From an uncultured Burkholderiales bacterium (GTDB lineage Bacteria; Pseudomonadota; Gammaproteobacteria; Burkholderiales; Burkholderiaceae_F): a stretch of DNA of 5,365 nucleotides. Made by a program: the position numbers and the translations under genes. The notes under the pieces were generated by a model that made no database searches, was not told the DNA's origin, and was given only the letters and a program-made list of their open reading frames with translations. The DNA is taken from assembly GCA_903871435.1 (NCBI GenBank), contig CAIQGU010000246.1, positions 1 to 5,365 of the forward strand. The letters are read 5' to 3'. Shown piece after piece: positions 1 through 5,365 of this stretch. The number at the start of each line of letters is the position of its first letter. The first letter of the stretch is position 1.

Positions 1-2
1 CA

Positions 3-392
3 TTTGCCGTGGGCGTCTACCTGCCCTTGTCGTCGTCCGCACCGCTGTTCATCGGCGGCCTCATCCGGGCGCTGGTCGACCGGCGGCTGCGCCGGCAGAT
101 GGCGCACGCACAGCTCTCCGAAGCGCAGCTCGTCGAGGCAACTGACAAGAGCCCGGGGGTGCTGCTCGCTTCGGGCTATATCGCCGGCGGCGCCATAGCC
201 GGCATCCTCATTGCCTTCCTTGCGGGAGTGCTTGACCGAACCGACGCTGCGCTCAACGATTGGTCGACCGCGCACAATCCGCTGTTTGCCGGGCCCCTGT
301 CGGATCTGCTGTCGATCATCCCGTATGCCGGGCTGTGCCTCCTGCTTTACTACGTCGGCCGCCGCCGGCCGCCGCTTGCCGCCGGCTCCTGA
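3..392 (+). CDS. OPT-family oligopeptide/metal-chelate transporter, C-terminal fragment (5' end outside window)
   Basis: The frame is open from the window edge (the first two bases complete an earlier codon) to a TGA stop, giving the last 129 residues of an inner-membrane transporter. The fragment starts FAVGVYLPLSSSAPLFIGGL, a hydrophobic segment with the small-residue and proline pattern seen near the C-terminus of OPT (oligopeptide transporter/YSL) proteins, followed by a basic and polar loop (RALVDRRLRRQ). Two more membrane segments follow, around SGYIAGGAIAGILIAFLAGVL and LLSIIPYAGLCLLLYYVG, and it ends in a short Arg/Pro tail. OPT proteins are proton-coupled importers of small peptides, glutathione-like compounds or metal chelates; the substrate cannot be told from this piece. 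An internal GTG at position 9 is not a real start, because the same conserved helix continues upstream of it. The gene converges on senC with only 19 bp between stops. Family assignment is fairly sure; a link to selenium is only suggested by position. Confidence 0.8.
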   Translation, partial: FAVGVYLPLSSSAPLFIGGLIRALVDRRLRRQMAHAQLSEAQLVEATDKSPGVLLASGYIAGGAIAGILIAFLAGVLDRTDAALNDWSTAHNPLFAGPLSDLLSIIPYAGLCLLLYYVGRRRPPLAAGS

Positions 393-415
393 GCGCGCTG
401 CGGCGCGCTTCTCAG
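389..415. terminator. Convergent stem-loop spanning both stop codons (possible bidirectional terminator)
   Basis: CTGAG (389-393) pairs with CTCAG (411-415), and CGCGC (394-398) pairs with GCGCG (403-407), closing a TGCG loop with a 3-nt bulge (408-410). An alternative register pairs AGCGCGC (392-398) with GCGCGCT (403-409). The hairpin contains the TGA of the OPT gene and the TGA of senC on the other strand. There is no T-run on either side, so it does not look like a classical intrinsic terminator; it may stabilise 3' ends or assist termination in both directions. Confidence 0.45.
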
Positions 416-1509
416 GCGATGAGTACCTGGGCTGCGACGGCGCGATCCAGTACTTCACCGCAGTCCACGGCGTCGAAACCATGGCGCCGGAAGATCGCGA
501 GCACGTCGGCCAGCGCTTGGGTGGAGCACGCAGCCAGCAGCCCGCCGCTCGTCTGCGGGTCTGTCAACAGCGCGCGTTCCGTGTCGGAGAAACCCGCGGG
601 TAGCTGCACCTGTTTGCCGTAACCGGCCCAGTTCCGCGCTGACGCACCGGTGACGAAACCGCGTGTTGCCAGCTCCCGTGCTCCCGGCAGAAAAGGAACA
701 CGGGGCCAGTCGATCCGGACGTTGCAGCCGGAGCCGCGCGCCAATTCCAGCGCATGGCCGGCGAGCCCGAATCCGGTCACGTCCGTGAGGGCATGTACGC
801 CGGGCAACCCGGCCAGATCCGGCCCGGGCGTGTTGAGTCTTGTCGTCGAGGCGACCATGGCCGCATAACCGGCGGCGTCCAGCGCGTCCTTCTTGAGCGC
901 GGCCGAGTAGACGCCGACCCCCAGGGCCTTGCCCAGTACCAGCCGATCACCCGGCTGCGCGCCGCTGTTGCGCAGGACCCGGTCCGGGTGGACGAGGCCC
1001 AGCGCCACGAGGCCATAGATGGGCTCGACGGAATCGATCGTATGGCCGCCGGCCACCGGAATGCCGGCCGCTCGGCAGGCCGCTGCGCCCCCGTCGAGAA
1101 TTGCCCGTATGGTGGCCACCGACAAAACGCCGATCGGCATGCCGACCAGTGCCAGCGCGAACAGCGGCCGACCGCCCATGGCGTAGACATCGGATATGGC
1201 GTTGGTTGCAGCAATTCGGCCGAAATCGTAGGGGTCGTCCACGATGGGCATGAAGAAATCCGTGGTCGCGATCATGGCCTGCTCGGCATTCAACTGATAC
1301 ACGGCCGCGTCATCGGCTGTCTCGATGCCGACCAGCAATTGCGCAGGGACCGGCAGGCTGCTAGAGCCCTTGAGAATTTCCGCCAGCAGGCCCGGTGCGA
1401 TCTTGCAACCGCAGCCGCCTCCGTGCGCCAGGCTGGTGAGGCGTGGCTCCGTGGTGCCGGCAAGGTCCGCCCGGGTCTCGGGTCCGGCATCAGCAGTGGG
1501 GCTGTTCAT
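412..1509 (-). CDS. senC: Selenophosphate synthetase (selenide, water dikinase), SenC of a selenoneine operon
   Basis: This 365-residue protein is a SelD-family enzyme, which makes selenophosphate from selenide and ATP in the cytoplasm. The N-terminal catalytic motif HGGGCGCK (residues 29-36) has the active-site Cys33 and Lys36, equivalent to Cys17 and Lys20 of E. coli SelD; the residue is Cys, not selenocysteine. ATP/metal-binding aspartates are visible in ETADDAAVY (Asp67), [10 protein letters not shown] (Asp84), [11 protein letters not shown] (Asp107) and [10 protein letters not shown] (Asp243), and the AGGHTID and DPQTSGGLL signatures are intact, so the enzyme looks complete (E. coli SelD has 347 residues). 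The ATG at 1509 is chosen because AAGGAA lies 9 nt upstream and it overlaps the senB stop as ATGA; a longer in-frame start at 1629 would run far into senB. In sen clusters the SelD-like protein is called SenC and feeds SenB. It could also serve selenoprotein or selenouridine synthesis, so selD is the alternative name. Confidence 0.93.
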   Translation of the reverse strand: MNSPTADAGPETRADLAGTTEPRLTSLAHGGGCGCKIAPGLLAEILKGSSSLPVPAQLLVGIETADDAAVYQLNAEQAMIATTDFFMPIVDDPYDFGRIAATNAISDVYAMGGRPLFALALVGMPIGVLSVATIRAILDGGAAACRAAGIPVAGGHTIDSVEPIYGLVALGLVHPDRVLRNSGAQPGDRLVLGKALGVGVYSAALKKDALDAAGYAAMVASTTRLNTPGPDLAGLPGVHALTDVTGFGLAGHALELARGSGCNVRIDWPRVPFLPGARELATRGFVTGASARNWAGYGKQVQLPAGFSDTERALLTDPQTSGGLLAACSTQALADVLAIFRRHGFDAVDCGEVLDRAVAAQVLIA

Positions 1510-2522
1510 CGTGGCGAGTTCCTTTTTTGGCGCAAATTCGTGTGCTGCAAATCCAGCGTTTCGCGCACGAGCCTGGCAAGCGCACGTTCTTCCCGCAGCG
1601 GCTCGAACAGGTGAGCGCGCCGCGCGCATTGCCGCATCAGGCGGGCCAGGAATTGCGGCTCGTCCCTGCTGCGCTCGAGCGCCTGGGCTAGCGCAGCCGC
1701 ATCGCCAACGGGAAAATAGCCATCATAGTCGGCGCCCAGCATTCCCCGATTGCCGGGAATGTCGGAAGCTATCACCGGCGTTCCGCCGAGCACGGCCTCG
1801 AGTACGACGTGAGCCCCGCCTTCCACCCGGCTCGGGTGCACCAGAACGTGCGCCCGCTGCATCCAGCGCATCGTCTGGGCGTGCGGGCGTGCGCCCAACC
1901 AGGCGTAGCCCGGGCAGCGCATTGCCGTATTGCGCGCCGCCGTTTCGAGGCCTGGATCCAGGGCGGCGCCGATGTGGTGGATGCGAATGTCAGGGCGATT
2001 GCGAAGCAACCGTGCCGCCGCTTGCAGCGTCTGGGGCAACTTTTCGTCGCGCAGGTGACCGACCGTCAGGACCCTCAGGCGCTTGGTGGTCTTTTCCGGC
2101 GTCGCACGCCGAGCGCCGGATTGATAAATGACCCGGGTCTTGCCGCGCAGCGCTTCTGGCAGCGCCAGCAATCCCTGGTCTTGCAGCACGACCAGGGTGT
2201 CGGCGAGTTCCAGCGAGCGGCGCGCTGCCGCGTCGGTGGCAATATCCCGGTAAAGGTCCGTGCCGGTCAGCACGACGATCAGCGAGCCGCGGCATCCGCC
2301 ACCACCGCATTGGCGCTGTGCAGCCCAGCGCGCAATGGACTCGGCGGACCGGCGCGCATGCAGGGCGATGAGCAGATCGAGCGGCTCGCCCTGCCAGGAG
2401 GAAAGGACGCTGACTTTGAACCGGGATGCCAGCAGCCGCGCCCAGCGCTGGGCCGTCCGGCCATTGCCGTTGTTGACTCCCGGAAGTGCCGGGCTGACGA
2501 TGCCGATCGTGAAGCCTTGCAT
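1506..2522 (-). CDS. senB: Selenosugar synthase, GT4-like glycosyltransferase (SenB)
   Basis: The 338-residue product is a GT-B fold glycosyltransferase. The N-terminus [20 protein letters not shown] (residues 1-20) carries the PALPG-NNGN acceptor-side loop typical of the SenB group, followed by TGTDLYRD (86-93). The C-terminal nucleotide-sugar domain has TVGHLRDEK (153-161) and the GT4 EX7E pattern in [19 protein letters not shown] (229-247; Glu234 and Glu242), then [15 protein letters not shown]. Known SenB proteins use selenophosphate and a UDP-sugar (UDP-GlcNAc) to form a selenosugar with a carbon-selenium bond; here that role is inferred from family and context. A glycine-rich patch (CGGGGCRG, 72-79) looks like a loop insertion. 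The ATG at 2522 is preferred because the conserved domain begins there; the frame stays open upstream to 2831 but that stretch shows no family similarity and lies opposite senA. It is the first gene of the senB-senC operon, overlapping senC by 4 bp. A generic group 4 glycosyltransferase is the fallback name. Confidence 0.88.
   Translation of the reverse strand: MQGFTIGIVSPALPGVNNGNGRTAQRWARLLASRFKVSVLSSWQGEPLDLLIALHARRSAESIARWAAQRQCGGGGCRGSLIVVLTGTDLYRDIATDAAARRSLELADTLVVLQDQGLLALPEALRGKTRVIYQSGARRATPEKTTKRLRVLTVGHLRDEKLPQTLQAAARLLRNRPDIRIHHIGAALDPGLETAARNTAMRCPGYAWLGARPHAQTMRWMQRAHVLVHPSRVEGGAHVVLEAVLGGTPVIASDIPGNRGMLGADYDGYFPVGDAAALAQALERSRDEPQFLARLMRQCARRAHLFEPLREERALARLVRETLDLQHTNLRQKRNSPR
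1519..1524 (-). promoter_or_regulatory. Ribosome binding site of senC
   Basis: AAGGAA on the minus strand lies 9 nt upstream of the ATG at 1509, inside the 3' end of senB. It supports the short senC start over the in-frame ATG at 1629 and implies senC can be initiated independently as well as by coupling to senB termination. Confidence 0.65.
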
Positions 2523-2525
2523 CGA

Positions 2526-2530
2526 CCTTT
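2526..2530 (-). promoter_or_regulatory. Weak ribosome binding site of senB
   Basis: AAAGG on the minus strand sits only 3 nt from the ATG at 2522, closer than usual. It overlaps a TATAAA (2529-2534, minus), which could be a -10 element. If that element is used, the transcript would begin at or next to the start codon (leaderless or nearly so). The overlap makes the two readings mutually awkward. Confidence 0.3.
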
Positions 2531-2634
2531 TATACCGCAACGGCATGCCGGGCGTGCGTCGTTGCCGCGCTGAAGTACCGACTGGCGGCGATAATGCCGT
2601 AGCGACGCGGCCGCTAGCGGCGGCGGTGGGGAAT

Positions 2635-2640
2635 GAGGGG
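2635..2640 (+). promoter_or_regulatory. Ribosome binding site of senA
   Basis: GAGGGG lies 5 nt upstream of the ATG at 2646, a good purine-rich site. It decides the start of senA: the next in-frame ATG (2781) has no comparable sequence in front of it. Confidence 0.6.
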
Positions 2641-2645
2641 AATCC

Positions 2646-4013
2646 ATGAGCATCGAGGGTCGATTGTTCGGTGTATTGGCACGGGCGGATGCGGCGGCAG
2701 ATGCTGTCGTAAAAACCGTTGCGGAAGCGGCAACGGAAAATCCAGCAGACCCCGCCGTTGATAATCCCTGCACGATACGCATGGCTGACCCGGCGGTGAT
2801 CGGCCGCGCCCTGCGTGCGAGCCGTGCGCATACGCTCGGAGTATTCGCCTGCTACGAACGCGCGCTAGGCCCGGCAGCGATGGCGGTTCCCTATTCCACC
2901 GAGATCAATCCGCCGCTTTGGGAACTCGGCCATATCGCCTGGTTCCAGGAATACTGGATTTCCCGCAATCCCCAGATCCGGCTTGGCATTGGGGCGGACA
3001 GCGATGCGCCGCGCGCCCCATCGCTGCGCCCGGATGCCGACCGGCACTACGATTCGAGCCGCGTCGAACATACCGCGCGATGGCGACTGCCCGTCGCCGA
3101 CGGCGCCGCCACGCGCGACTACCTTGACCGGACCCTCGATCAGACCTTGCAGATCGTGGATGACTGGCCGGCGTCAACGAATCCGCTGCGCTCCCTCGCC
3201 TATTTCGGGTGGTTGGCCCTGGTGCACGAGGACATGCACGGCGAAGCGGCCATCTACATGGCGAACAGCCTGTCCATTGCCCTCGAGGCCAGCCGGCCGC
3301 GCGCTATCGGCACGGATGGAAGCCGGCCGCACGCCGGCAGCAATTGCCTTGAGATTCCCGCCGGCGTGCGCGAGACCGGATCCGGTGACGCTGCCTGTGC
3401 CTTCGATAACGAGATGCCGCCCCAGCGAACGCCGCTGGATACCTACGCGATCGATGCCGTTCCAGTAAGCAATGCCGCTTTCGCCGAGTTCATCGAGGCC
3501 GGCGGCTACGATCAACCCCGCCACTGGACGCCAGCGGGGTGGGTCTGGCGCGAGCGCTGCAGTCCCGGCTGGCCGCGTTACTGGCGACGGTCGGGGCAGC
3601 GCTGGGAACAGCGCTGGTTCGGCGCCTGGGAGGCAATCGTGGGCGAGGCGCCGGTCTCGAACGTCAGTGCGCACGAGGCCGATGCCTGGTGCCGCTGGGC
3701 GGGCCGGCGGCTCCCCAGGGAGCTGGAGTGGGAATGCGCTGCGCTGGCCTACGGCCCGCAGGCGGGCATGCGTGGCCGCGGCGCATTCGCGTGGGGGGAG
3801 GTGTGGGAATGGACGGCCGATGCCTTCGAACCCTATCCGGGTTTCATTCCCCACCCGTACCGCGACTATTCGCTGCCCTGGTTCGGCAGCCGCCGTTGCC
3901 TGCGCGGCGCATCCTTCGCCACCCAGGCGCGCATGCGCTACCTACGCTACCGTAATTTCTTCCCTGCCGAGAGAAACGATATTTTCGCCGGGTTTCGCAG
4001 TTGCCCGCGGTGA
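2646..4013 (+). CDS. senA: Selenoneine synthase, EgtB-like non-heme iron enzyme (SenA)
   Basis: The 455-residue protein has the two-domain layout of EgtB/OvoA sulfoxide synthases. The N-terminal DinB-like domain (about residues 50-205) carries the iron ligands: His96 in LWELGHIAWFQEYW, and His194 and His198 in the HX3HXE motif VHEDMHGEA (193-201). The C-terminal FGE-sulfatase domain (about 235-455) shows the PVSNAAFAEFIEAGGY segment, PVSNVSAHEADAWCRWAGRRLP (336-357), VWEWTADAF (386-394), LRGASFAT (419-426) and the closing FAGFRSC. Known SenA enzymes use Fe(II) and O2 to join a selenosugar to hercynine on the route to selenoneine. That specific role, rather than ergothioneine synthesis, is inferred from the divergent senB-senC partners. 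The start at 2646 is supported by its GAGGGG; it gives an Ala/Asp-rich, poorly conserved stretch of about 45 residues before MADPAVIGRALRASR, so an ATG at 2781 is the alternative start. An EgtB-type sulfoxide synthase is the alternative function. The gene may be cotranscribed with the transporter downstream. Confidence 0.9.
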   Translation: MSIEGRLFGVLARADAAADAVVKTVAEAATENPADPAVDNPCTIRMADPAVIGRALRASRAHTLGVFACYERALGPAAMAVPYSTEINPPLWELGHIAWFQEYWISRNPQIRLGIGADSDAPRAPSLRPDADRHYDSSRVEHTARWRLPVADGAATRDYLDRTLDQTLQIVDDWPASTNPLRSLAYFGWLALVHEDMHGEAAIYMANSLSIALEASRPRAIGTDGSRPHAGSNCLEIPAGVRETGSGDAACAFDNEMPPQRTPLDTYAIDAVPVSNAAFAEFIEAGGYDQPRHWTPAGWVWRERCSPGWPRYWRRSGQRWEQRWFGAWEAIVGEAPVSNVSAHEADAWCRWAGRRLPRELEWECAALAYGPQAGMRGRGAFAWGEVWEWTADAFEPYPGFIPHPYRDYSLPWFGSRRCLRGASFATQARMRYLRYRNFFPAERNDIFAGFRSCPR

Positions 4014-4128
4014 ACACAGGCTCCACCCCAAACGCCGCGCCGCGGCTGCGTCCGTGGCATCATTGCCGCGCGGTCCCCGGGAGGGCGCAGGCGCATGAGT
4101 CGGTTTTTTATCATTGGAAGGCAGGGAT
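4014..4128. other. senA to binding-protein intergenic spacer
   Basis: This 115-bp spacer holds no gene. It contains a small GC hairpin (GCCGC 4034-4038 with GCGGC 4042-4046), a tandem direct repeat GGCGCA (4084-4089 and 4090-4095), a T6 tract (4104-4109) and a TATCAT (4109-4114) resembling a -10 box but without a matching -35. No hairpin abuts the T6 tract, so neither a terminator nor a promoter can be called; read-through from senA is possible. Confidence 0.4.
4116..4121 (+). promoter_or_regulatory. Ribosome binding site of the PhnD-like binding protein
   Basis: GGAAGG lies 7 nt upstream of the ATG at 4129. It favours this start over the in-frame TTG at 4114, which overlaps the site itself. 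Confidence 0.65.
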
Positions 4129-5022
4129 ATGAGCAGGTGCTTTGGCCGGGTACTGGATCTCGCCGCGCGGGCCTTGGCCGCCATCTTTCTCCTGGTCGCA
4201 TGGGCATGTGTCGTAGTGCCCGCGGCCGCGCAGGCACCCACGGTGCTGCGCGTGACCGCGATCCCCGATGAGTCCCCCACCGAACTGGCGCGTAAATTCG
4301 CGCCCCTGGGGCGCTACCTCGAGCAGCGCCTGGGCGTGAAGGTCGAGTGGACTCCGGTGACCGACTACGCCGCCGCAGTGGAGGCGCTGGCCAACGACAA
4401 GGTCGATCTTGCGTGGCTGGGCGGATTCACGTTCGTTCAGGCAAATATCCGCTCCAAGGGCCGCGTGATTCCACTCGTGCAGCGCGCCGAGGACGAAAAA
4501 TTCCGCTCGGTCTTCATCACGGGCGCGGACAGCGGCATCGCAAAGCTGCAGGACCTGAAGGGGCGCACCTTCAGTTTCGGCTCCCAGTCGAGCACCTCGG
4601 GACACCTCATGCCGCGCAATGCCCTGCTCGAGGCTTCCATCGACCCGGACCGCGATTTTCGCCGGGTCAGTTATTCGGGCGCGCATGACGCAACCATTGC
4701 GGCTGTTGCCGGCGGCAAGGTCGATGCCGGTGCCGTGAACATCTCGGTCTGGGAACGTTTCGTCGCCGAAGGCAAGGTCGATCCCGCGCAGGTGCGCGTC
4801 TTTTTCACCACCGCACCCTTCAACGACTACAACTGGACCGTCCGCGCCGGCTTGCCGGAACCCTTGCAGGCGCGCCTGCGCCAGGCCTTTCTCGACCTCG
4901 ACAGTGCCACCCCCGAGGGCAAGGAGATACTGGCCCTGCAGCGAGCGACCCGCTTCGTGCCGACCCGGCCTGAAAACTACCTGCGCATCGAGGCGGCAGC
5001 GCGCAGCGCCGGCCTCCTGTAA
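4129..5022 (+). CDS. PhnD-like periplasmic binding protein of a putative selenate (selenium) ABC transporter
   Basis: The 297-residue protein begins with a Sec signal peptide: basic MSRCFGR, a hydrophobic core (AAIFLLVAWACVVV) and an Ala-rich cleavage site around PAAAQA (31-36). The mature part is a phosphonate/oxyanion-type (PhnD family) solute-binding protein: IPDESPTELARKFAPLGRYL (45-64), TPVTDYAAAVEAL (75-87), VDLAWLGGFTFVQA (92-105), GSQSSTSGHLMPR (151-163) and SGAHDATIAAVAGGKVDAGAV (183-203). The IPDESPTEL and AWLGGFTFVQA wording fits the subgroup annotated as putative selenate ABC transporter binding proteins better than classical PhnD. It would capture substrate in the periplasm and hand it to the permease. 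The adjacent sen genes support a selenium substrate, but selenate, selenite, phosphonate and phosphite cannot be told apart from sequence. The ATPase gene follows after 3 bp in the same frame. Family is sure; substrate is inferred. Confidence 0.85.
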   Translation: MSRCFGRVLDLAARALAAIFLLVAWACVVVPAAAQAPTVLRVTAIPDESPTELARKFAPLGRYLEQRLGVKVEWTPVTDYAAAVEALANDKVDLAWLGGFTFVQANIRSKGRVIPLVQRAEDEKFRSVFITGADSGIAKLQDLKGRTFSFGSQSSTSGHLMPRNALLEASIDPDRDFRRVSYSGAHDATIAAVAGGKVDAGAVNISVWERFVAEGKVDPAQVRVFFTTAPFNDYNWTVRAGLPEPLQARLRQAFLDLDSATPEGKEILALQRATRFVPTRPENYLRIEAAARSAGLL

Positions 5023-5025
5023 CGC

Positions 5026-5365
5026 GTGCCCGTGCCCGCGCCGGCCGCCGGCGGGTGCGCGGGCCTGTCACTGGACCTTAGCGCGATCGAACTTGCGCGC
5101 AGTGTGGGCGGCGGCGGGCGGCGGGAAGTACTGAGTTCGCTGAACCTCAGCGTGGCGCCCAGCGAGCAGATTGCCATCGTCGGCGCATCGGGCGCGGGCA
5201 AGACCAGCCTCTTGCAGATCGCCGCCGGCGCCTTGCAGGCCGGCAGCGGTACGCTGCGCCTGGGAGGGGAAGCCTTCTGGCAACTCACCCCGCAGGGCCG
5301 GCAACGCGTGCGCCGCACACTCTTCCTGGCGCCCCAGGTACCGCCATTGCCACCGCGCCAGCGGG
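5026..5365 (+). CDS. ABC transporter ATP-binding subunit of the putative selenium importer, N-terminal fragment (3' end outside window)
   Basis: From a GTG at 5026 the frame stays open to the window edge (113 codons). The Walker A motif GASGAGKT (residues 53-60; Lys59, Thr60) follows a typical beta-strand lead (LNLSVAPSEQIAIV), and LQAGSGTLRLGGEAFWQL matches the segment after Walker A in importer ATPases. LFLAPQVPPLPPRQR near the window end carries the Q-loop glutamine (Gln104). The Walker B and signature motifs lie beyond the window. The protein would power import through a permease expected next. The start is uncertain: GTG at 5026 or 5032, neither with a clear ribosome binding site, which suggests translation is coupled to the binding-protein gene whose TAA ends at 5022 in the same frame. 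The N-terminal strand (LSLDLSAIELARS) is unusual in lacking an obvious A-loop aromatic residue. Gene identity as an ABC ATPase is sure; the selenium substrate follows from context. Confidence 0.87.
   Translation, partial: MPVPAPAAGGCAGLSLDLSAIELARSVGGGGRREVLSSLNLSVAPSEQIAIVGASGAGKTSLLQIAAGALQAGSGTLRLGGEAFWQLTPQGRQRVRRTLFLAPQVPPLPPRQR

Larger units (their letters stand above)
2523..2645. promoter_or_regulatory. Divergent senB/senA intergenic control region with two perfect palindromes
   Basis: These 123 bp between the two start codons must hold promoters for both directions unless one lies inside a gene. CGGCATGCCG (2541-2550) is a perfect 10-bp palindrome. GCCGCTAGCGGC (2610-2621) is a perfect 12-bp palindrome with three further pairs beyond one mismatch on each side. 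A GATAAT (2590-2595, plus strand) resembles a -10 box for senA, but I see no good -35 at the right spacing. TATAAA (2529-2534, minus strand) is a possible -10 for senB, also without a clear -35. The palindromes are candidate regulator-binding sites; the second would also fold as a hairpin in a senA leader. Confidence 0.5.

Noticed and set aside
1410..1428. Selenocysteine (in-frame TGA) at the SenC active site
   Set aside because: The active-site codon reads as Cys in the intact frame with no internal TGA, so this is the Cys form of the enzyme.
754..1614. Long plus-strand open frame (286 codons) opposite senC
   Set aside because: It lies almost wholly antisense to a complete, motif-rich selenophosphate synthetase. 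Its translation is low in hydrophobic order, with no recognisable domain, as expected for the complement of a GC-rich gene.
1510..1629. Longer senC start at 1629
   Set aside because: It would overlap senB by over 120 bases and adds Arg/Ala-rich sequence absent from SelD proteins; the ATG at 1509 has a ribosome binding site and the ATGA coupling.
1325..2573. Plus-strand open frames (1325-2131 and 1809-2573) opposite senB
   Set aside because: Both are antisense to the conserved glycosyltransferase, rich in Arg, Ala and Pro, and without motifs or upstream support.
2523..2831. In-frame upstream extension of senB to an ATG at 2831
   Set aside because: The extension runs through the divergent promoter region and opposite the start of senA, and its residues show no glycosyltransferase similarity. 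The conserved domain starts exactly at the ATG at 2522.
3174..3854. Minus-strand open frame (226 codons) inside senA
   Set aside because: It is antisense to the HX3HXE and FGE-sulfatase regions of senA and shows no recognisable protein family.
4034..4109. Intrinsic terminator after senA
   Set aside because: There is a T6 tract (4104-4109), but the only clear hairpin (4034-4046) is about 58 bp upstream of it, and no stem directly precedes the T-run.
4201..4212. Lipoprotein cleavage site at Cys27 of the binding protein
   Set aside because: The sequence before the Cys (AWAC) does not fit a lipobox, and the hydrophobic core continues beyond it to a normal Ala-rich signal peptidase I site.

Overview
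This window comes from a high-GC bacterium, most likely a proteobacterium (beta- or gammaproteobacterial by the look of the protein sequences; inference only). It is densely coded, and five of its six genes are best read together as a selenium locus: biosynthesis of the selenium antioxidant selenoneine (senA, senB, senC) next to a PhnD-type ABC importer of the kind annotated as a putative selenate transporter.

Layout. Positions 3-392 (+) hold the C-terminal end of an OPT-family oligopeptide/metal-chelate transporter. It converges on a leftward two-gene operon, with a strong hairpin (389-415) spanning both stop codons. The leftward operon is senB (2522 to 1506, selenosugar synthase, GT4-type glycosyltransferase) followed by senC (1509 to 412, SelD-like selenophosphate synthetase), joined by an ATGA stop/start overlap. 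A 123-bp divergent intergenic region (2523-2645) with two perfect palindromes separates senB from rightward senA (2646-4013), an EgtB-like iron enzyme with a DinB-type HX3HXE metal site and an FGE-sulfatase-type C-terminal domain. After a 115-bp gap come a secreted periplasmic binding protein (4129-5022) and, 3 bp after its stop and in the same frame, the start of an ABC ATPase (5026 to beyond the window end).

How the genes work together (established for the Sen families, inferred here): the ABC importer brings in a selenium oxyanion or related compound; after reduction to selenide, SenC makes selenophosphate with ATP; SenB transfers the selenium to a UDP-sugar, giving a selenosugar; SenA uses iron and O2 to join the selenosugar to hercynine, giving selenoneine after breakdown of the selenoxide. 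The hercynine-forming methyltransferase (EgtD) and the ABC permease are not in the window. The OPT transporter may be unrelated, or may import a selenium- or sulfur-bearing compound.

The long open frames opposite senA, senB and senC are read as shadows of GC-rich genes. There is no sign of tRNA, rRNA, CRISPR or mobile elements, and no gene-free stretch exceeds 300 bases.
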